From: an uncultured Gemella sp.
Lineage (GTDB): Bacteria > Bacillota > Bacilli > Staphylococcales > Gemellaceae
Assembly (NCBI GenBank): GCA_900555985.1
Contig: USNF01000012.1
Location: forward strand, 1 to 25,840
Length of the DNA stretch: 25,840 nt
Direction of reading: 5' to 3'
In this document: positions 6,192 through 13,810 of the stretch, in pieces
Position numbering within the stretch: position 1 is the first letter of the stretch
Layout: each line of letters begins with the position of its first letter
Notes under the pieces: model-generated
What the model was told of the DNA's origin: nothing
Seen by the model: the letters and a program-made list of their open reading frames with translations, nothing else
Databases searched by the model: none
Translations under genes and position numbers: made by a program

Positions 6192-7502
6192 TTATTCTTT
6201 AATATTTACTGTTATATTTTGAAGATATGTTTTAAATGATGAGTCAACCTCTTCACTTAAACCTTTTGTTGCTTTTAAGTCAACAAAAATTTCTACTTTT
6301 TCATTGAAAGTTTGAGTCATTATAATGTTACTTAGCACACAAATATTTGATACTAAACCACAGAACTCTACTTCTTCATAATCACTTCGTGAAATATATT
6401 TTGCTAATTCTCTACTCCCAAAAGTTGTTTTATTAAATACCTTTTTAGCATCTTTTTCATAGTCAGCAACTTTTCCGTATAGAGCATGACCTTCAGAATC
6501 TATTATACAATGCTCAACTGGTAGGTGTTTTCCTTCACGTGTTGTTAAGTAGTTAGTATAATGAGTATCTTTTGTAAATATAACATCTTGATTATCTCTT
6601 TTATATTGTTCGATTTTTTCAACAATAATTGGTTCAAGTTCCTTAGTCCCTGGAGCTCCTAAAGCACCATCAACAAAGTCTTTTTGATAATCTACTACTA
6701 CTAGTAGTTTCTTACTAGTCATATTTTTTAAAGTAACCCTTATACAATATAAAAATACAACCACTAAGAGTACTATACAAACTTGGAACACTATATCATA
6801 AACAAATTTCATATTAAATCTTGGCATTCTAACAACGTTATAAATAACTATTGCTATCCCAATAATAAATGGTATTATTAATATTTTTACCTGTTTTCTT
6901 ATAAAAATTGGGAAATCTTTAGTTCCTACTTTTTTATATATAAGATATCCAAATAAACCAATCGCACCCACAATACATGCTAATGTTCCATACTTATGCA
7001 TTAAGAGGAATAGATGTTTTGCTCCAGGTCCAAAAATATAACCTAATGTAATAAATGTTCCAACCCATAGCATTCCTCCTACTGTAGAATACACATGAAA
7101 TTTTTTCGCATTAACTTTTGTAATTCCAGAGAAGTATCCTAGTATATGTCTAACTCCTGGAAGATAATAGGCAACAAATATCACTACATTACCATACTTA
7201 TTAAAAAAGTCTGACGCCTTAGTCATTCTATATGGCGTAAGTCCAATATAAGATCCATATTTATCTATTGCTTTAACACCTAGTCTTCTACCTACTTCGT
7301 AAGAAAACTGCATACCTATTATAGTACCTAATGCACTTGCAATAACCATACCTAGGTAACTTCCATGTCCTCCGTAAGCCATAATACCTGCCAGAAGCAT
7401 CATTGTTTCTCCAGGTAAAGGTAGACAAGCAAACTCTAGAATAAGTGAGATGAACAGTATTAGATAAACATGTTCCGCTAATAGTTTAAACAGCATTTCC
7501 AT
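6192..7502 (-). CDS. Fusion of a DedA-family membrane domain and a nicotinamidase/isochorismatase-like hydrolase
   Basis: One uninterrupted 436-residue frame encodes two families. Residues 1-200 are a DedA (SNARE-associated/VTT) domain with PLPGE (28-32), YEVGRRLG (68-75) and LPGVRHILGYFSG (114-126). DedA proteins are polytopic and have been linked to undecaprenyl-phosphate recycling and membrane homeostasis. Two more hydrophobic segments (about 205-222 and 234-253) lead into residues 264-436, an isochorismatase-superfamily cysteine hydrolase of nicotinamidase type. Its catalytic triad is complete: Asp271 in VVVDYQKDF, Lys358 in NKTTFGS and Cys388 in SNICV. The usual metal ligands Asp312, His314 and His331 are also present. 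Nicotinamidase converts nicotinamide to nicotinate for NAD salvage. AAAGGAG precedes the ATG at 7502. The position usually occupied by Asp in the DedA GDxxxYxxGR motif is Met64. Met261 could be an internal start, with only a weak ribosome binding site. The hydrolase substrate is not proven. Confidence 0.82.
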   Translation of the reverse strand: MEMLFKLLAEHVYLILFISLILEFACLPLPGETMMLLAGIMAYGGHGSYLGMVIASALGTIIGMQFSYEVGRRLGVKAIDKYGSYIGLTPYRMTKASDFFNKYGNVVIFVAYYLPGVRHILGYFSGITKVNAKKFHVYSTVGGMLWVGTFITLGYIFGPGAKHLFLLMHKYGTLACIVGAIGLFGYLIYKKVGTKDFPIFIRKQVKILIIPFIIGIAIVIYNVVRMPRFNMKFVYDIVFQVCIVLLVVVFLYCIRVTLKNMTSKKLLVVVDYQKDFVDGALGAPGTKELEPIIVEKIEQYKRDNQDVIFTKDTHYTNYLTTREGKHLPVEHCIIDSEGHALYGKVADYEKDAKKVFNKTTFGSRELAKYISRSDYEEVEFCGLVSNICVLSNIIMTQTFNEKVEIFVDLKATKGLSEEVDSSFKTYLQNITVNIKE

Positions 7503-7536
7503 TATAAACTATTCTCCTTTGCTATAATATTTATTC

Positions 7537-7565
7537 ATTATATCATATTTAAACTTCAACTACAA
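7537..7565 (-). promoter_or_regulatory. Promoter of the DedA-nicotinamidase gene
   Basis: On the minus strand TTGTAG (7560-7565), a 17-base spacer and TATAAT (7537-7542) are present, with an extended -10 TGA. The ATG lies about 35 bases downstream of the -10. The remaining gene-free sequence up to 7733 is AT-rich, with nothing else recognised. Confidence 0.6.
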
Positions 7566-7733
7566 ATTTAAATATACTGTTAATATGATACTATTGTATA
7601 TACTTTTTTACCAATTTAGCAAAAGAAATAGAGCAAACTATATCATATTACCATTTATAATATCACTTTTAGTTAATTATAACTTAAAAATTACATTAAA
7701 TAAAATTTATTATGTATCTATTTTTGAAACAAA

Positions 7734-7764
7734 AAAAGGCTCGAGATTTAGTCTCGAACCTTTT
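7734..7764 (-). terminator. Terminator of secDF
   Basis: AAAAGG-C-TCGAGA and TCTCGA-A-CCTTTT pair around a five-base loop (plus-strand reading). The C/A mismatch becomes a G-U wobble in minus-strand RNA, which runs on into CCTTTTTTTG. It starts five bases past the secDF stop codon. Confidence 0.82.
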
Positions 7765-7769
7765 CTTTA

Positions 7770-10064
7770 TTAAACTAGTACTTTATCATTCTCTTTTCTT
7801 TCTTTAGGAGATTGATGTACTTTTACTTCAATTTTTCCTTTTTTATTTAATTCTCTCACTTTTAATACTGCCCATAGTTGCGCTGCAATAAATAGTGAAG
7901 AATATAGACCGAATACTAATCCAATTAATAACGCTACATTAAATGAGTAGATAGAACTACTTCCTACTAATAACATTACTACTACAGTAATAATAACTGT
8001 TAATACTGTATTGATAGAACGTGTTAAAGTTTGTCTTAATGACACGTCAACAATTTTGTAAATTTGTTCTTTAGTTTTAATTAGTTTCTCATGACGCATA
8101 TGTTCCCTAATCCTATCGAATGTAACGATTGTATCGTTTATTGAATACCCGACAATTGTTAGTACTGCGGCAATAAATGTAATATCAATTTCTAGACGAA
8201 GTAAGCTTGCCATAAATATAATAACAGCTACGTCGTGTAGAAGCGCGATAACACTCGTTAATCCCATTCTCCATTCGAATCTAAAGGCTACATAAATTAT
8301 AATACCGATAGATGCATAAACTAGAGCGTAAATTGCATTCTTAACTAATTCTTTACCAATAACTGGAGATACAACACTTAAGTTTGCATCTTTTTCGTAT
8401 TTTTTAGCAAAGTATTCTTTTATTTCTATTGATTTGTCTTGTGCAAAACTGTCTTTTGAATAAACAGTTGCTTGTTTTTTATCTTGTGATAAAACTATTT
8501 TTTCTTCTTTTACATTTAGTGAATCTAAATCTTGTTTAACTTGTTCAGTAGTTAATTCTGTATTAGCTGCTATGTCAATACGAGTACCACTTGAGAAGTC
8601 AATTCCTAAGTTAAGTTTATTCATACCTAGTGAGATTGATCCTGCTATCATAATAGCAATACTGAATGCAAAGAATTTTTTCATGTGTTTTGTAAAACTT
8701 AACCATTCAAATTTAGTTGGTAAGTTCAATGAGTTAATACCAAACTTAGTATCGTGAATTGATTTTTTACTTACGCCGAAGTATCCAGGATGATTATTAA
8801 AGAAGTTAGATCTTACTAATAGACCAAGTAATAATCTAGTACCAAATACTGCAGTTATAAAGCTGACTAAAATAGATAGTAATAACATAGTCGCGAAACC
8901 TTTAACACTACTTGTACCAAAGATAAATAGTACCACAGCCGCAATTACTGTTGTAAATTGCGAGTCAAAGATTGTCCATAGTGATTGTTTAGCTCCATCT
9001 AGATAAGCTTTTTGCAGTGGATATCCTGCACGAACTTCTTCTTTAATTCTTTCATACATGATGATATTAGCATCGACTGCCATACCTACCCCTAAGATCA
9101 AGGCTGCAATACCTGGTAGTGTTAGAACTCCGGAAATCATATTAAAGAATACTACAGTTAGATATACATATGCAACCATCATTACGCTGGCTACAAATCC
9201 TGGTAATCTATATACTAATAGCATAAACGCACAGATAATTCCAAGTGCTATTGCTCCTGCTAATACTGTTTGGTATAATGCATCAGCTCCAAATTGAGCC
9301 CCTACAGAGTTAGAATAGATTTCAGTAAGTTTAACTGGTAAAGCACCAGAGTTAAGTAATGCAGCCATCTCTTTGGCTTCTTTTACTGAAAAATCACCTG
9401 TAATTTGAACATCATTTGAGTTAATTGTTTGGTTAACTTGTGGTGCTGAAATGTATTTTGGTTTTTCTTTAGCCGCTTCAGCTTTAAATGAATCACCATC
9501 GCTAAAGTCCATCCAAATTACCATTAAGTTTTGACCACCAGTTTTCTTACTTATCTCAGATGTGATTTTTCCGAATTTGTCTGCATCTTTTAGTTTTAAT
9601 TTAACATCTGGTTTAGAGTTTTGATCATAACCTTGAGATGCACCATTTTCTTGTAAATCAGATCCGTCCAGAAGAACATTATCATCAGTATCACGAATTG
9701 TTAAGTTAGCTTGCGTTGATAATACTTTACGAGCAGTTTCTTGGTCTTTAACCCCTGCTAATTCAACCCTGATTCTATTACCTGCTTCAACGGTAATAAC
9801 TGGTTCACTAACACCTAAGATATTGATACGTCTACTAATAGTATCAGCAGTTGCTTTTACAGCCGCTTCATCTATATTTTGTCCTTCTCTAAGTGGTTCT
9901 ACTTGATAAAGAACCTCAAAACCACCTTGAAGATCTAGTCCTAAGTTTACTTTCTTCGCATTAGATTTTGCTGTTAACCCTATTGAAGTTAAAACAATAA
10001 CTACTAATGATAAGAAAGCAAGTATACGACTAAATTTTCGTTTTCCTTGTTTTCTTCCTCTCAT
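7770..10064 (-). CDS. secDF: SecDF, fused protein-export membrane protein
   Basis: SecDF uses the proton gradient to help SecYEG move preproteins across the membrane. The 764-residue frame is the SecD and SecF halves joined, as in many Bacillota. The SecD half begins with a membrane segment (residues 12-31) and the signature LGLDLQGG (41-48). It has a large extracytoplasmic region to about 262, then a membrane block with GVGMAVDANIIMYERIKEE (325-343). The SecF half begins near 455, with LGIDFSSGTR (486-495) and, in its membrane block, VGYSINDTIVTFDRIREH. Both conserved acidic membrane positions (VDAN and NDT) are intact. AAAGGAG stands before the ATG. The gene appears monocistronic, with a good terminator. 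No convincing -35/-10 pair stands out upstream in 10065-10198. Confidence 0.95.
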   Translation of the reverse strand: MRGRKQGKRKFSRILAFLSLVVIVLTSIGLTAKSNAKKVNLGLDLQGGFEVLYQVEPLREGQNIDEAAVKATADTISRRINILGVSEPVITVEAGNRIRVELAGVKDQETARKVLSTQANLTIRDTDDNVLLDGSDLQENGASQGYDQNSKPDVKLKLKDADKFGKITSEISKKTGGQNLMVIWMDFSDGDSFKAEAAKEKPKYISAPQVNQTINSNDVQITGDFSVKEAKEMAALLNSGALPVKLTEIYSNSVGAQFGADALYQTVLAGAIALGIICAFMLLVYRLPGFVASVMMVAYVYLTVVFFNMISGVLTLPGIAALILGVGMAVDANIIMYERIKEEVRAGYPLQKAYLDGAKQSLWTIFDSQFTTVIAAVVLFIFGTSSVKGFATMLLLSILVSFITAVFGTRLLLGLLVRSNFFNNHPGYFGVSKKSIHDTKFGINSLNLPTKFEWLSFTKHMKKFFAFSIAIMIAGSISLGMNKLNLGIDFSSGTRIDIAANTELTTEQVKQDLDSLNVKEEKIVLSQDKKQATVYSKDSFAQDKSIEIKEYFAKKYEKDANLSVVSPVIGKELVKNAIYALVYASIGIIIYVAFRFEWRMGLTSVIALLHDVAVIIFMASLLRLEIDITFIAAVLTIVGYSINDTIVTFDRIREHMRHEKLIKTKEQIYKIVDVSLRQTLTRSINTVLTVIITVVVMLLVGSSSIYSFNVALLIGLVFGLYSSLFIAAQLWAVLKVRELNKKGKIEVKVHQSPKERKENDKVLV

Positions 10065-10198
10065 GAAAGTTTCTCCTTTATTTTATTTTTCATTGTACAA
10101 TATCTAGCAAAATTACATATTAATCTTAATTTTACTATCTTAAAAAATTAATACGCTACCCTTTAATTTACCAAATTTTCCCAAAGTTAGCAAGAGGG

Positions 10199-11032
10199 TT
10201 ATTTGATTTTTTCATAATATTTTTCAACATACTCTATAACTGAGAAGTCGTTATTGTTTCCTATAACTTCATCACACATGTCTTGAATTGCTTGACTTGA
10301 ATTATTAGGACAAACACTCCAACCTGCAACATCGAACATTTCTTTATCATTAAAGTTATCTCCAAACACTACACACTCTTCAATAGGAATATTATAGTGC
10401 TCTGCAAGTTTTTGAATAGCTGTTCCTTTGTTACACCCTTTAGGCATAATATCAAAGAAATCAGTTGCTGAAAAAGTTCCATCAACAGGTAACACTTTTG
10501 CTACTTCTTTATAGAATTTTTCTATCTTATCATGATCTTTAGCAATCATCATAATTTTTTGACAACTTTCATTATTCTTTTTGATTTCTCCAATTATATC
10601 TTCATGAATATACATAGGAGTTTTTAATTCTTCAGGCATATCCTTTTCTATACGTTTCATTCTAGCCATGCTAAATGATAGTCTATCACAGTATATGTAA
10701 TTTAATGTGTATATATGAAATTCTATACTGTCATCGTTTAGTTCCTTAAACATATTAAAGATTGTTTCTACTTCTTCGATTTTGAAGCTTTTTTGATAAA
10801 CAATCTCTCCTGTTGATAAGTTTCTTATTAAACTACCATTATTAGATATTACAACATCATTCATACCAAGATTATAGTAATAATGTTTTATTGCTATATC
10901 TGGTCTTCCTGTTGCTATTATAAATTTACTTCCTTTATCTTGTAATTTTAAAATTACTTCACGAGCATTTGGTGCTACTTCTTTTTTATCATTTAAAAAA
11001 GTACCATCCATATCAGTTATAAACCATTTCAT
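10199..11032 (-). CDS. Cof-type HAD-IIB family hydrolase
   Basis: This 277-residue cytoplasmic phosphatase of the haloacid dehalogenase superfamily contains all four motifs. They are the nucleophile DMDGTFLND at residues 7-15 (Asp7, Asp9), the IIATGRP motif II, a lysine in the MPKGCNKGTAI segment, and FGDNFNDKEMF motif IV. A type IIB cap lies between motifs II and III. Members dephosphorylate small molecules such as sugar phosphates or flavin mononucleotide; the substrate here cannot be assigned. Its ATG overlaps the stop of the upstream GtrA gene (TAATG), so it is translationally coupled to it. No strong terminator is visible after the stop. An imperfect ACCCT/AGGGT pairing near 10160-10197 lacks a U tract. 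Confidence 0.85.
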   Translation of the reverse strand: MKWFITDMDGTFLNDKKEVAPNAREVILKLQDKGSKFIIATGRPDIAIKHYYYNLGMNDVVISNNGSLIRNLSTGEIVYQKSFKIEEVETIFNMFKELNDDSIEFHIYTLNYIYCDRLSFSMARMKRIEKDMPEELKTPMYIHEDIIGEIKKNNESCQKIMMIAKDHDKIEKFYKEVAKVLPVDGTFSATDFFDIMPKGCNKGTAIQKLAEHYNIPIEECVVFGDNFNDKEMFDVAGWSVCPNNSSQAIQDMCDEVIGNNNDFSVIEYVEKYYEKIK

Positions 11033-11466
11033 TAGTCTTTTTTCTCCTTCGTAAATACTAAGAATTTACTAATTACGTAATTAGCAACTAGCACTACAAA
11101 TTGAATAATAAATTTAGATAAGTACGCGTTCATACCTAAATAAATAAAGAATTCAACTCCGAATACTTCTATAACTAGAGTAGATAATCTTGCTGTGAAA
11201 AATTTTGCTAATTCATAGAAAACTTTTTTAAATCCAACAGCTTTTGAATTAAATACATATCTCGCATTAACAAAGTAAGCAAATAAAATTGATAATGTTA
11301 TCGATATTAAGTTAGCTGGTCTTACTCCCATCCCATAGTAATACAAAATAAAGTAAGTTACTACGTTAACTAATGTTGTACAAACACCAAAGAAAATATA
11401 GTTAACTATACTTTTATACTTAGGCTGCTTGTAAAGATCCAGCATTTTCGTTATTAAATTTTTCAT
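11032..11466 (-). CDS. GtrA-family membrane protein
   Basis: A 144-residue protein with four predicted membrane helices matches the GtrA-like family in length and pattern. Its features are YIFFGVCTTLVNVVTYFILYY in the first helix, an LISITLSILFAYFVNARYVF second helix with the typical aromatic/basic NARYVF, and two C-terminal helices ending in YVISKFLVF. GtrA proteins are thought to help move or present lipid-linked sugars for modification of surface polymers such as teichoic acids. AGAGGAT precedes the ATG. It is the first gene of a two-gene operon with an overlapping HAD hydrolase, which might act on a sugar or lipid phosphate in the same pathway (inference). Confidence 0.82.
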   Translation of the reverse strand: MKNLITKMLDLYKQPKYKSIVNYIFFGVCTTLVNVVTYFILYYYGMGVRPANLISITLSILFAYFVNARYVFNSKAVGFKKVFYELAKFFTARLSTLVIEVFGVEFFIYLGMNAYLSKFIIQFVVLVANYVISKFLVFTKEKKD

Positions 11467-11503
11467 GCTATCCTCTTTAAATATAAAATTTTGCTAACAC
11501 TTA

Positions 11504-11532
11504 ATTATATACCTATACAGCCTTTTTTTCAA
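11504..11532 (-). promoter_or_regulatory. Promoter of the gtrA-HAD operon
   Basis: On the minus strand TTGAAA (11527-11532), exactly 17 bases, then TATAAT (11504-11509). It lies about 38 bases before the GtrA start codon and is one of the best sigma-A-type promoters in the window. Confidence 0.7.
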
Positions 11533-11544
11533 CTTTTTGTATGC

Positions 11545-11579
11545 AAAAAAGGTAATTTAACTTTTATTGTTAAACTACC
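11545..11579 (-). terminator. Terminator of the lipoprotein array
   Basis: GGTA-A-TTTAAC (11551-11561) pairs with GTTAAA-C-TACC (11569-11579); the mismatch becomes a U-G wobble in minus-strand RNA. Minus-strand RNA ends in a U run (complement of 11545-11550). It lies eight bases past the stop of the last lipoprotein gene. Confidence 0.78.
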
Positions 11580-11587
11580 TCTTTTTA

Positions 11588-12268
11588 CTAATTTTCTTTT
11601 GTAAATTTAACTACTACAGTAGCATCTTTTTTTGTTCTATAGTTAGTTGCAGTTGATGTTAATATTAACTCATTATTTTCAATTTTATAATTATAAGTAA
11701 TAGGAGCTAAATCAAATTTATTTGTTTGTGTGCTAAGCAAATACTTTGCATCTATTGCTGGAGTTTCAGGGAATGTTATAGTTTTATTTTGCTTATCTAA
11801 TACTCCATCTTTTAATGTGTAATCTATTTTATTTTTTTCTCGTGTAACATCAACATGTTTATAGTGATTTTTAGAAATATTAAACAATTCTATATTTTCA
11901 TCTACAAATTCTTTATAGCTTCCACTTAGTAATTTACTAGAATTTTTATATTCTTGTTCATATAACTTTGTAACATCAAAATTATAATGTATAGTTGCAT
12001 TATTATCTTTTATTGTTAATATTAGATTTACATCACTAAATTGATTTTTTATAGTTTCTATATTTCCAGTGCTTGTTGCTGTACCTTCAAGATATTGTTT
12101 TATAGTCTCAGGTAGGTTTTTTACTTTCCATGTTCCTTCAAGACTTGGCTCTTCTTTTTGTGTTGAATTGTTACTATTATTGCCATTTGATTGTGAACAT
12201 CCAGTAAGTACACAAGCGAAACTTAAAAATACTGGTAGTATATACTTTTTAATTCTTTTTATATTCAT
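11588..12268 (-). CDS. Putative lipoprotein, third gene of a tandem paralogous array
   Basis: A 226-residue protein with a lipoprotein signal peptide: basic start, hydrophobic ILPVFLSFACV, lipobox LTGC with Cys24 as the lipidated residue. An Asn/Ser-rich linker follows, then a domain starting EGTWKV near residue 44. The domain is rich in predicted beta strands (NATIHYNFDVTKLYE, NELILTSTATNY, ATVVVKFTKEN). I do not recognise a named family. The GTW near the domain start recalls lipocalin-like folds, which is only a suggestion. It shares the signal peptide and the pattern DGVLD...TITFPETPAID with the two genes upstream. AAGGGAG precedes the ATG. It would be displayed on the outer face of the cytoplasmic membrane. 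Confidence 0.75.
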   Translation of the reverse strand: MNIKRIKKYILPVFLSFACVLTGCSQSNGNNSNNSTQKEEPSLEGTWKVKNLPETIKQYLEGTATSTGNIETIKNQFSDVNLILTIKDNNATIHYNFDVTKLYEQEYKNSSKLLSGSYKEFVDENIELFNISKNHYKHVDVTREKNKIDYTLKDGVLDKQNKTITFPETPAIDAKYLLSTQTNKFDLAPITYNYKIENNELILTSTATNYRTKKDATVVVKFTKEN

Positions 12269-12280
12269 AGTAATTCTCCC

Positions 12281-12967
12281 TTATTTATTTTTCTCTTTTG
12301 TAAATTTGATTATTACTGTTTGATCTTTATTTTTTCTATTTTTTCCAGATACCGTTAATACAAGCTCTTTACCTTCAATTTTATAATTAAATGTTATTGG
12401 ATCTTTTTCTAATTTTTCTGTCTCTATTCCTAATGTATAAAGTCCATCAATAGTAGGTGTCTCAGGGAAAGATATAGTTTGTTTATCAGTATCTAATACC
12501 CCATCTTTCAATTTAAGATTTATTACATTATTTTCAAAAGATGATTCAGTATGTGTTAATTTCTTTTGTGATAACTTAAACATTGTTTCTCTACTTTTTG
12601 TAAATTGTTCTATATCTTTGTATCTTTTGTATCCCGAACGTTTAAAATCAGCTTCATATAAATCTTTTACATCTAATCTACTATTTAGTTCTACATTTTT
12701 ATCTTTTATTGTTAACTTTAAATCAATGTTACCATAATAATCTTTTAAAGCTTGTGCACGTTCCTCTGAACCGCCACTATCAATAATTATTTTCTGAGCT
12801 GTTTCCGAGAAATCTTTTACTTTCCATGTTCCTTCTATAGTAGGATTCTCTTCTTCTTGGCTCGTATTATTACCATTATTACTATTTAATTGTGAACAAC
12901 CAGAAAGGACACAAGCAAAACTTAAAAATACAGGCAAGATATATTTTTTAATTCCTTTTTTATACAT
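12281..12967 (-). CDS. Putative lipoprotein, second gene of the tandem array
   Basis: A 228-residue paralogue of its two neighbours. The signal peptide is nearly the same (KKYILPVFLSFACVLSGC, Cys24 lipidated), followed by an Asn-rich linker and the EGTWKV domain. Shared blocks include LTIKDKNV, KDGVLDTDKQTISFPETPTID and ITFNYKIEGKELVLT. It lacks the threonine-rich centre of the others and has more lysine. GAGGTG precedes the ATG, 14 bases after the stop of the upstream paralogue. Only 12 bases separate its own stop from the next start, so the three form one operon. Function is unknown. Confidence 0.75.
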   Translation of the reverse strand: MYKKGIKKYILPVFLSFACVLSGCSQLNSNNGNNTSQEEENPTIEGTWKVKDFSETAQKIIIDSGGSEERAQALKDYYGNIDLKLTIKDKNVELNSRLDVKDLYEADFKRSGYKRYKDIEQFTKSRETMFKLSQKKLTHTESSFENNVINLKLKDGVLDTDKQTISFPETPTIDGLYTLGIETEKLEKDPITFNYKIEGKELVLTVSGKNRKNKDQTVIIKFTKEKNK

Positions 12968-12981
12968 AATTACACCTCATT

Positions 12982-13665
12982 TTATTTTTCTTTTGTAAAC
13001 TTAATATTTATTGGATATTCTTTTCCTTTTCTATCTTTCGCCGTAACTGTGAGTATTAATTCATTATTTTCTATACTATAATTATATGTTACCGGATTAG
13101 TTTCATCATTATAATTTGCGTTCCCTAGTAAGTACTCACTATCTATTGATGGTGTCTCCAGAAATGTTATAGTTTTATTATCTATATCTACTATACCATC
13201 ACTTAACGTATAATCTATCGCATTCCCATCTCTTATGGCTTTGGTATGTTCTAAAACATTATAGTTTACATTAAAACTAGTTTTCTTTTTATTAGTATAC
13301 TGCTCTAAATTTTCATAAACACCTTTATCAAAATTTTTAAAATTGTATTCATATAATTTTGTTACATCAAATGTATAATGTATTACTGCATTGTTATTTG
13401 TTATAGTTAATGTCATATCAAAATTATTATAAAAACTTTTTATACGTTTTTCTACATCAACTCTATTATATTCAACTTGTAATATTTGTTTAATTGTATC
13501 CTGAAAATCTATTACTTTCCATGTGCCTTCTAAAATTGATTTTTCTTCTTTTTTTACTGTATTATTTTGATTATTACTATTAGTATTTGATGAGCAACCA
13601 GTAAGTACACATGCAAAACTTAAAAATACAGGTAAGCAATACTTCTTCATTCCTTTTACAATCAT
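12982..13665 (-). CDS. Putative lipoprotein, first gene of the tandem array
   Basis: A 227-residue lipoprotein with lipobox LTGC (Cys24), a polar linker and a domain beginning LEGTWKVIDF. The same landmarks as in the two downstream paralogues occur in order: LTITNNNAVIHYTFDVTKLYE, YTLSDGIVDIDNKTITFLETPSID, VTYNYSIENNELILT and a terminal KFTKEK. An extra cysteine (Cys10) lies in the signal peptide and is lost on processing. The ATG at 13665 has a strong GGAGGG ribosome binding site and is preferred to the inner ATG at codon 6. It is the promoter-proximal copy. Confidence 0.75.
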   Translation of the reverse strand: MIVKGMKKYCLPVFLSFACVLTGCSSNTNSNNQNNTVKKEEKSILEGTWKVIDFQDTIKQILQVEYNRVDVEKRIKSFYNNFDMTLTITNNNAVIHYTFDVTKLYEYNFKNFDKGVYENLEQYTNKKKTSFNVNYNVLEHTKAIRDGNAIDYTLSDGIVDIDNKTITFLETPSIDSEYLLGNANYNDETNPVTYNYSIENNELILTVTAKDRKGKEYPINIKFTKEK

Positions 13666-13691
13666 AGAGCTCCCTCCTACTTTGTAACTTC

Positions 13692-13720
13692 ATTATATCA
13701 AGTAAATGTAAAAAAATAAA
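13692..13720 (-). promoter_or_regulatory. Extended -10 promoter of the lipoprotein array
   Basis: Minus strand TGATATAAT (13692-13700) is a perfect -10 with the TGn extension. The -35 position 17 bases upstream is only TTTATT, so the promoter relies on the extended -10. It lies about 27 bases before the first lipoprotein start. Confidence 0.6.
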
Positions 13721-13783
13721 ATTTTTTTATCAAAACCGATAATAGAGCTCTCTCTTTTTAAATTATCCTGTTATAAATAAAAA

Positions 13784-13810
13784 AACTAACCTCTTATTTA
13801 GAGATTAGTT
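13784..13810 (-). terminator. Terminator of the sepF-ylmG-ylmH operon
   Basis: AACTAA-C-CTCT pairs with AGAG-A-TTAGTT around a five-base loop, directly next to the ylmH stop codon. The mismatch becomes a G-U pair in minus-strand RNA, which continues into TTTTTTTATTT. It separates the operon from the lipoprotein array downstream. Confidence 0.8.

Noticed and set aside
7585..7773. Plus-strand open frame of 62 codons, hydrophobic
   Set aside because: It has no ribosome binding site, runs through the secDF terminator hairpin, and its composition reflects AT-rich intergenic DNA.
10141..10198. Terminator after the HAD hydrolase gene
   Set aside because: The ACCCT/AGGGT pairing is short and distant, and no U run follows the right arm.
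12069..12323. Plus-strand frame opposite two lipoprotein genes
   Set aside because: It spans the junction of two well-supported genes on the other strand and matches no family.
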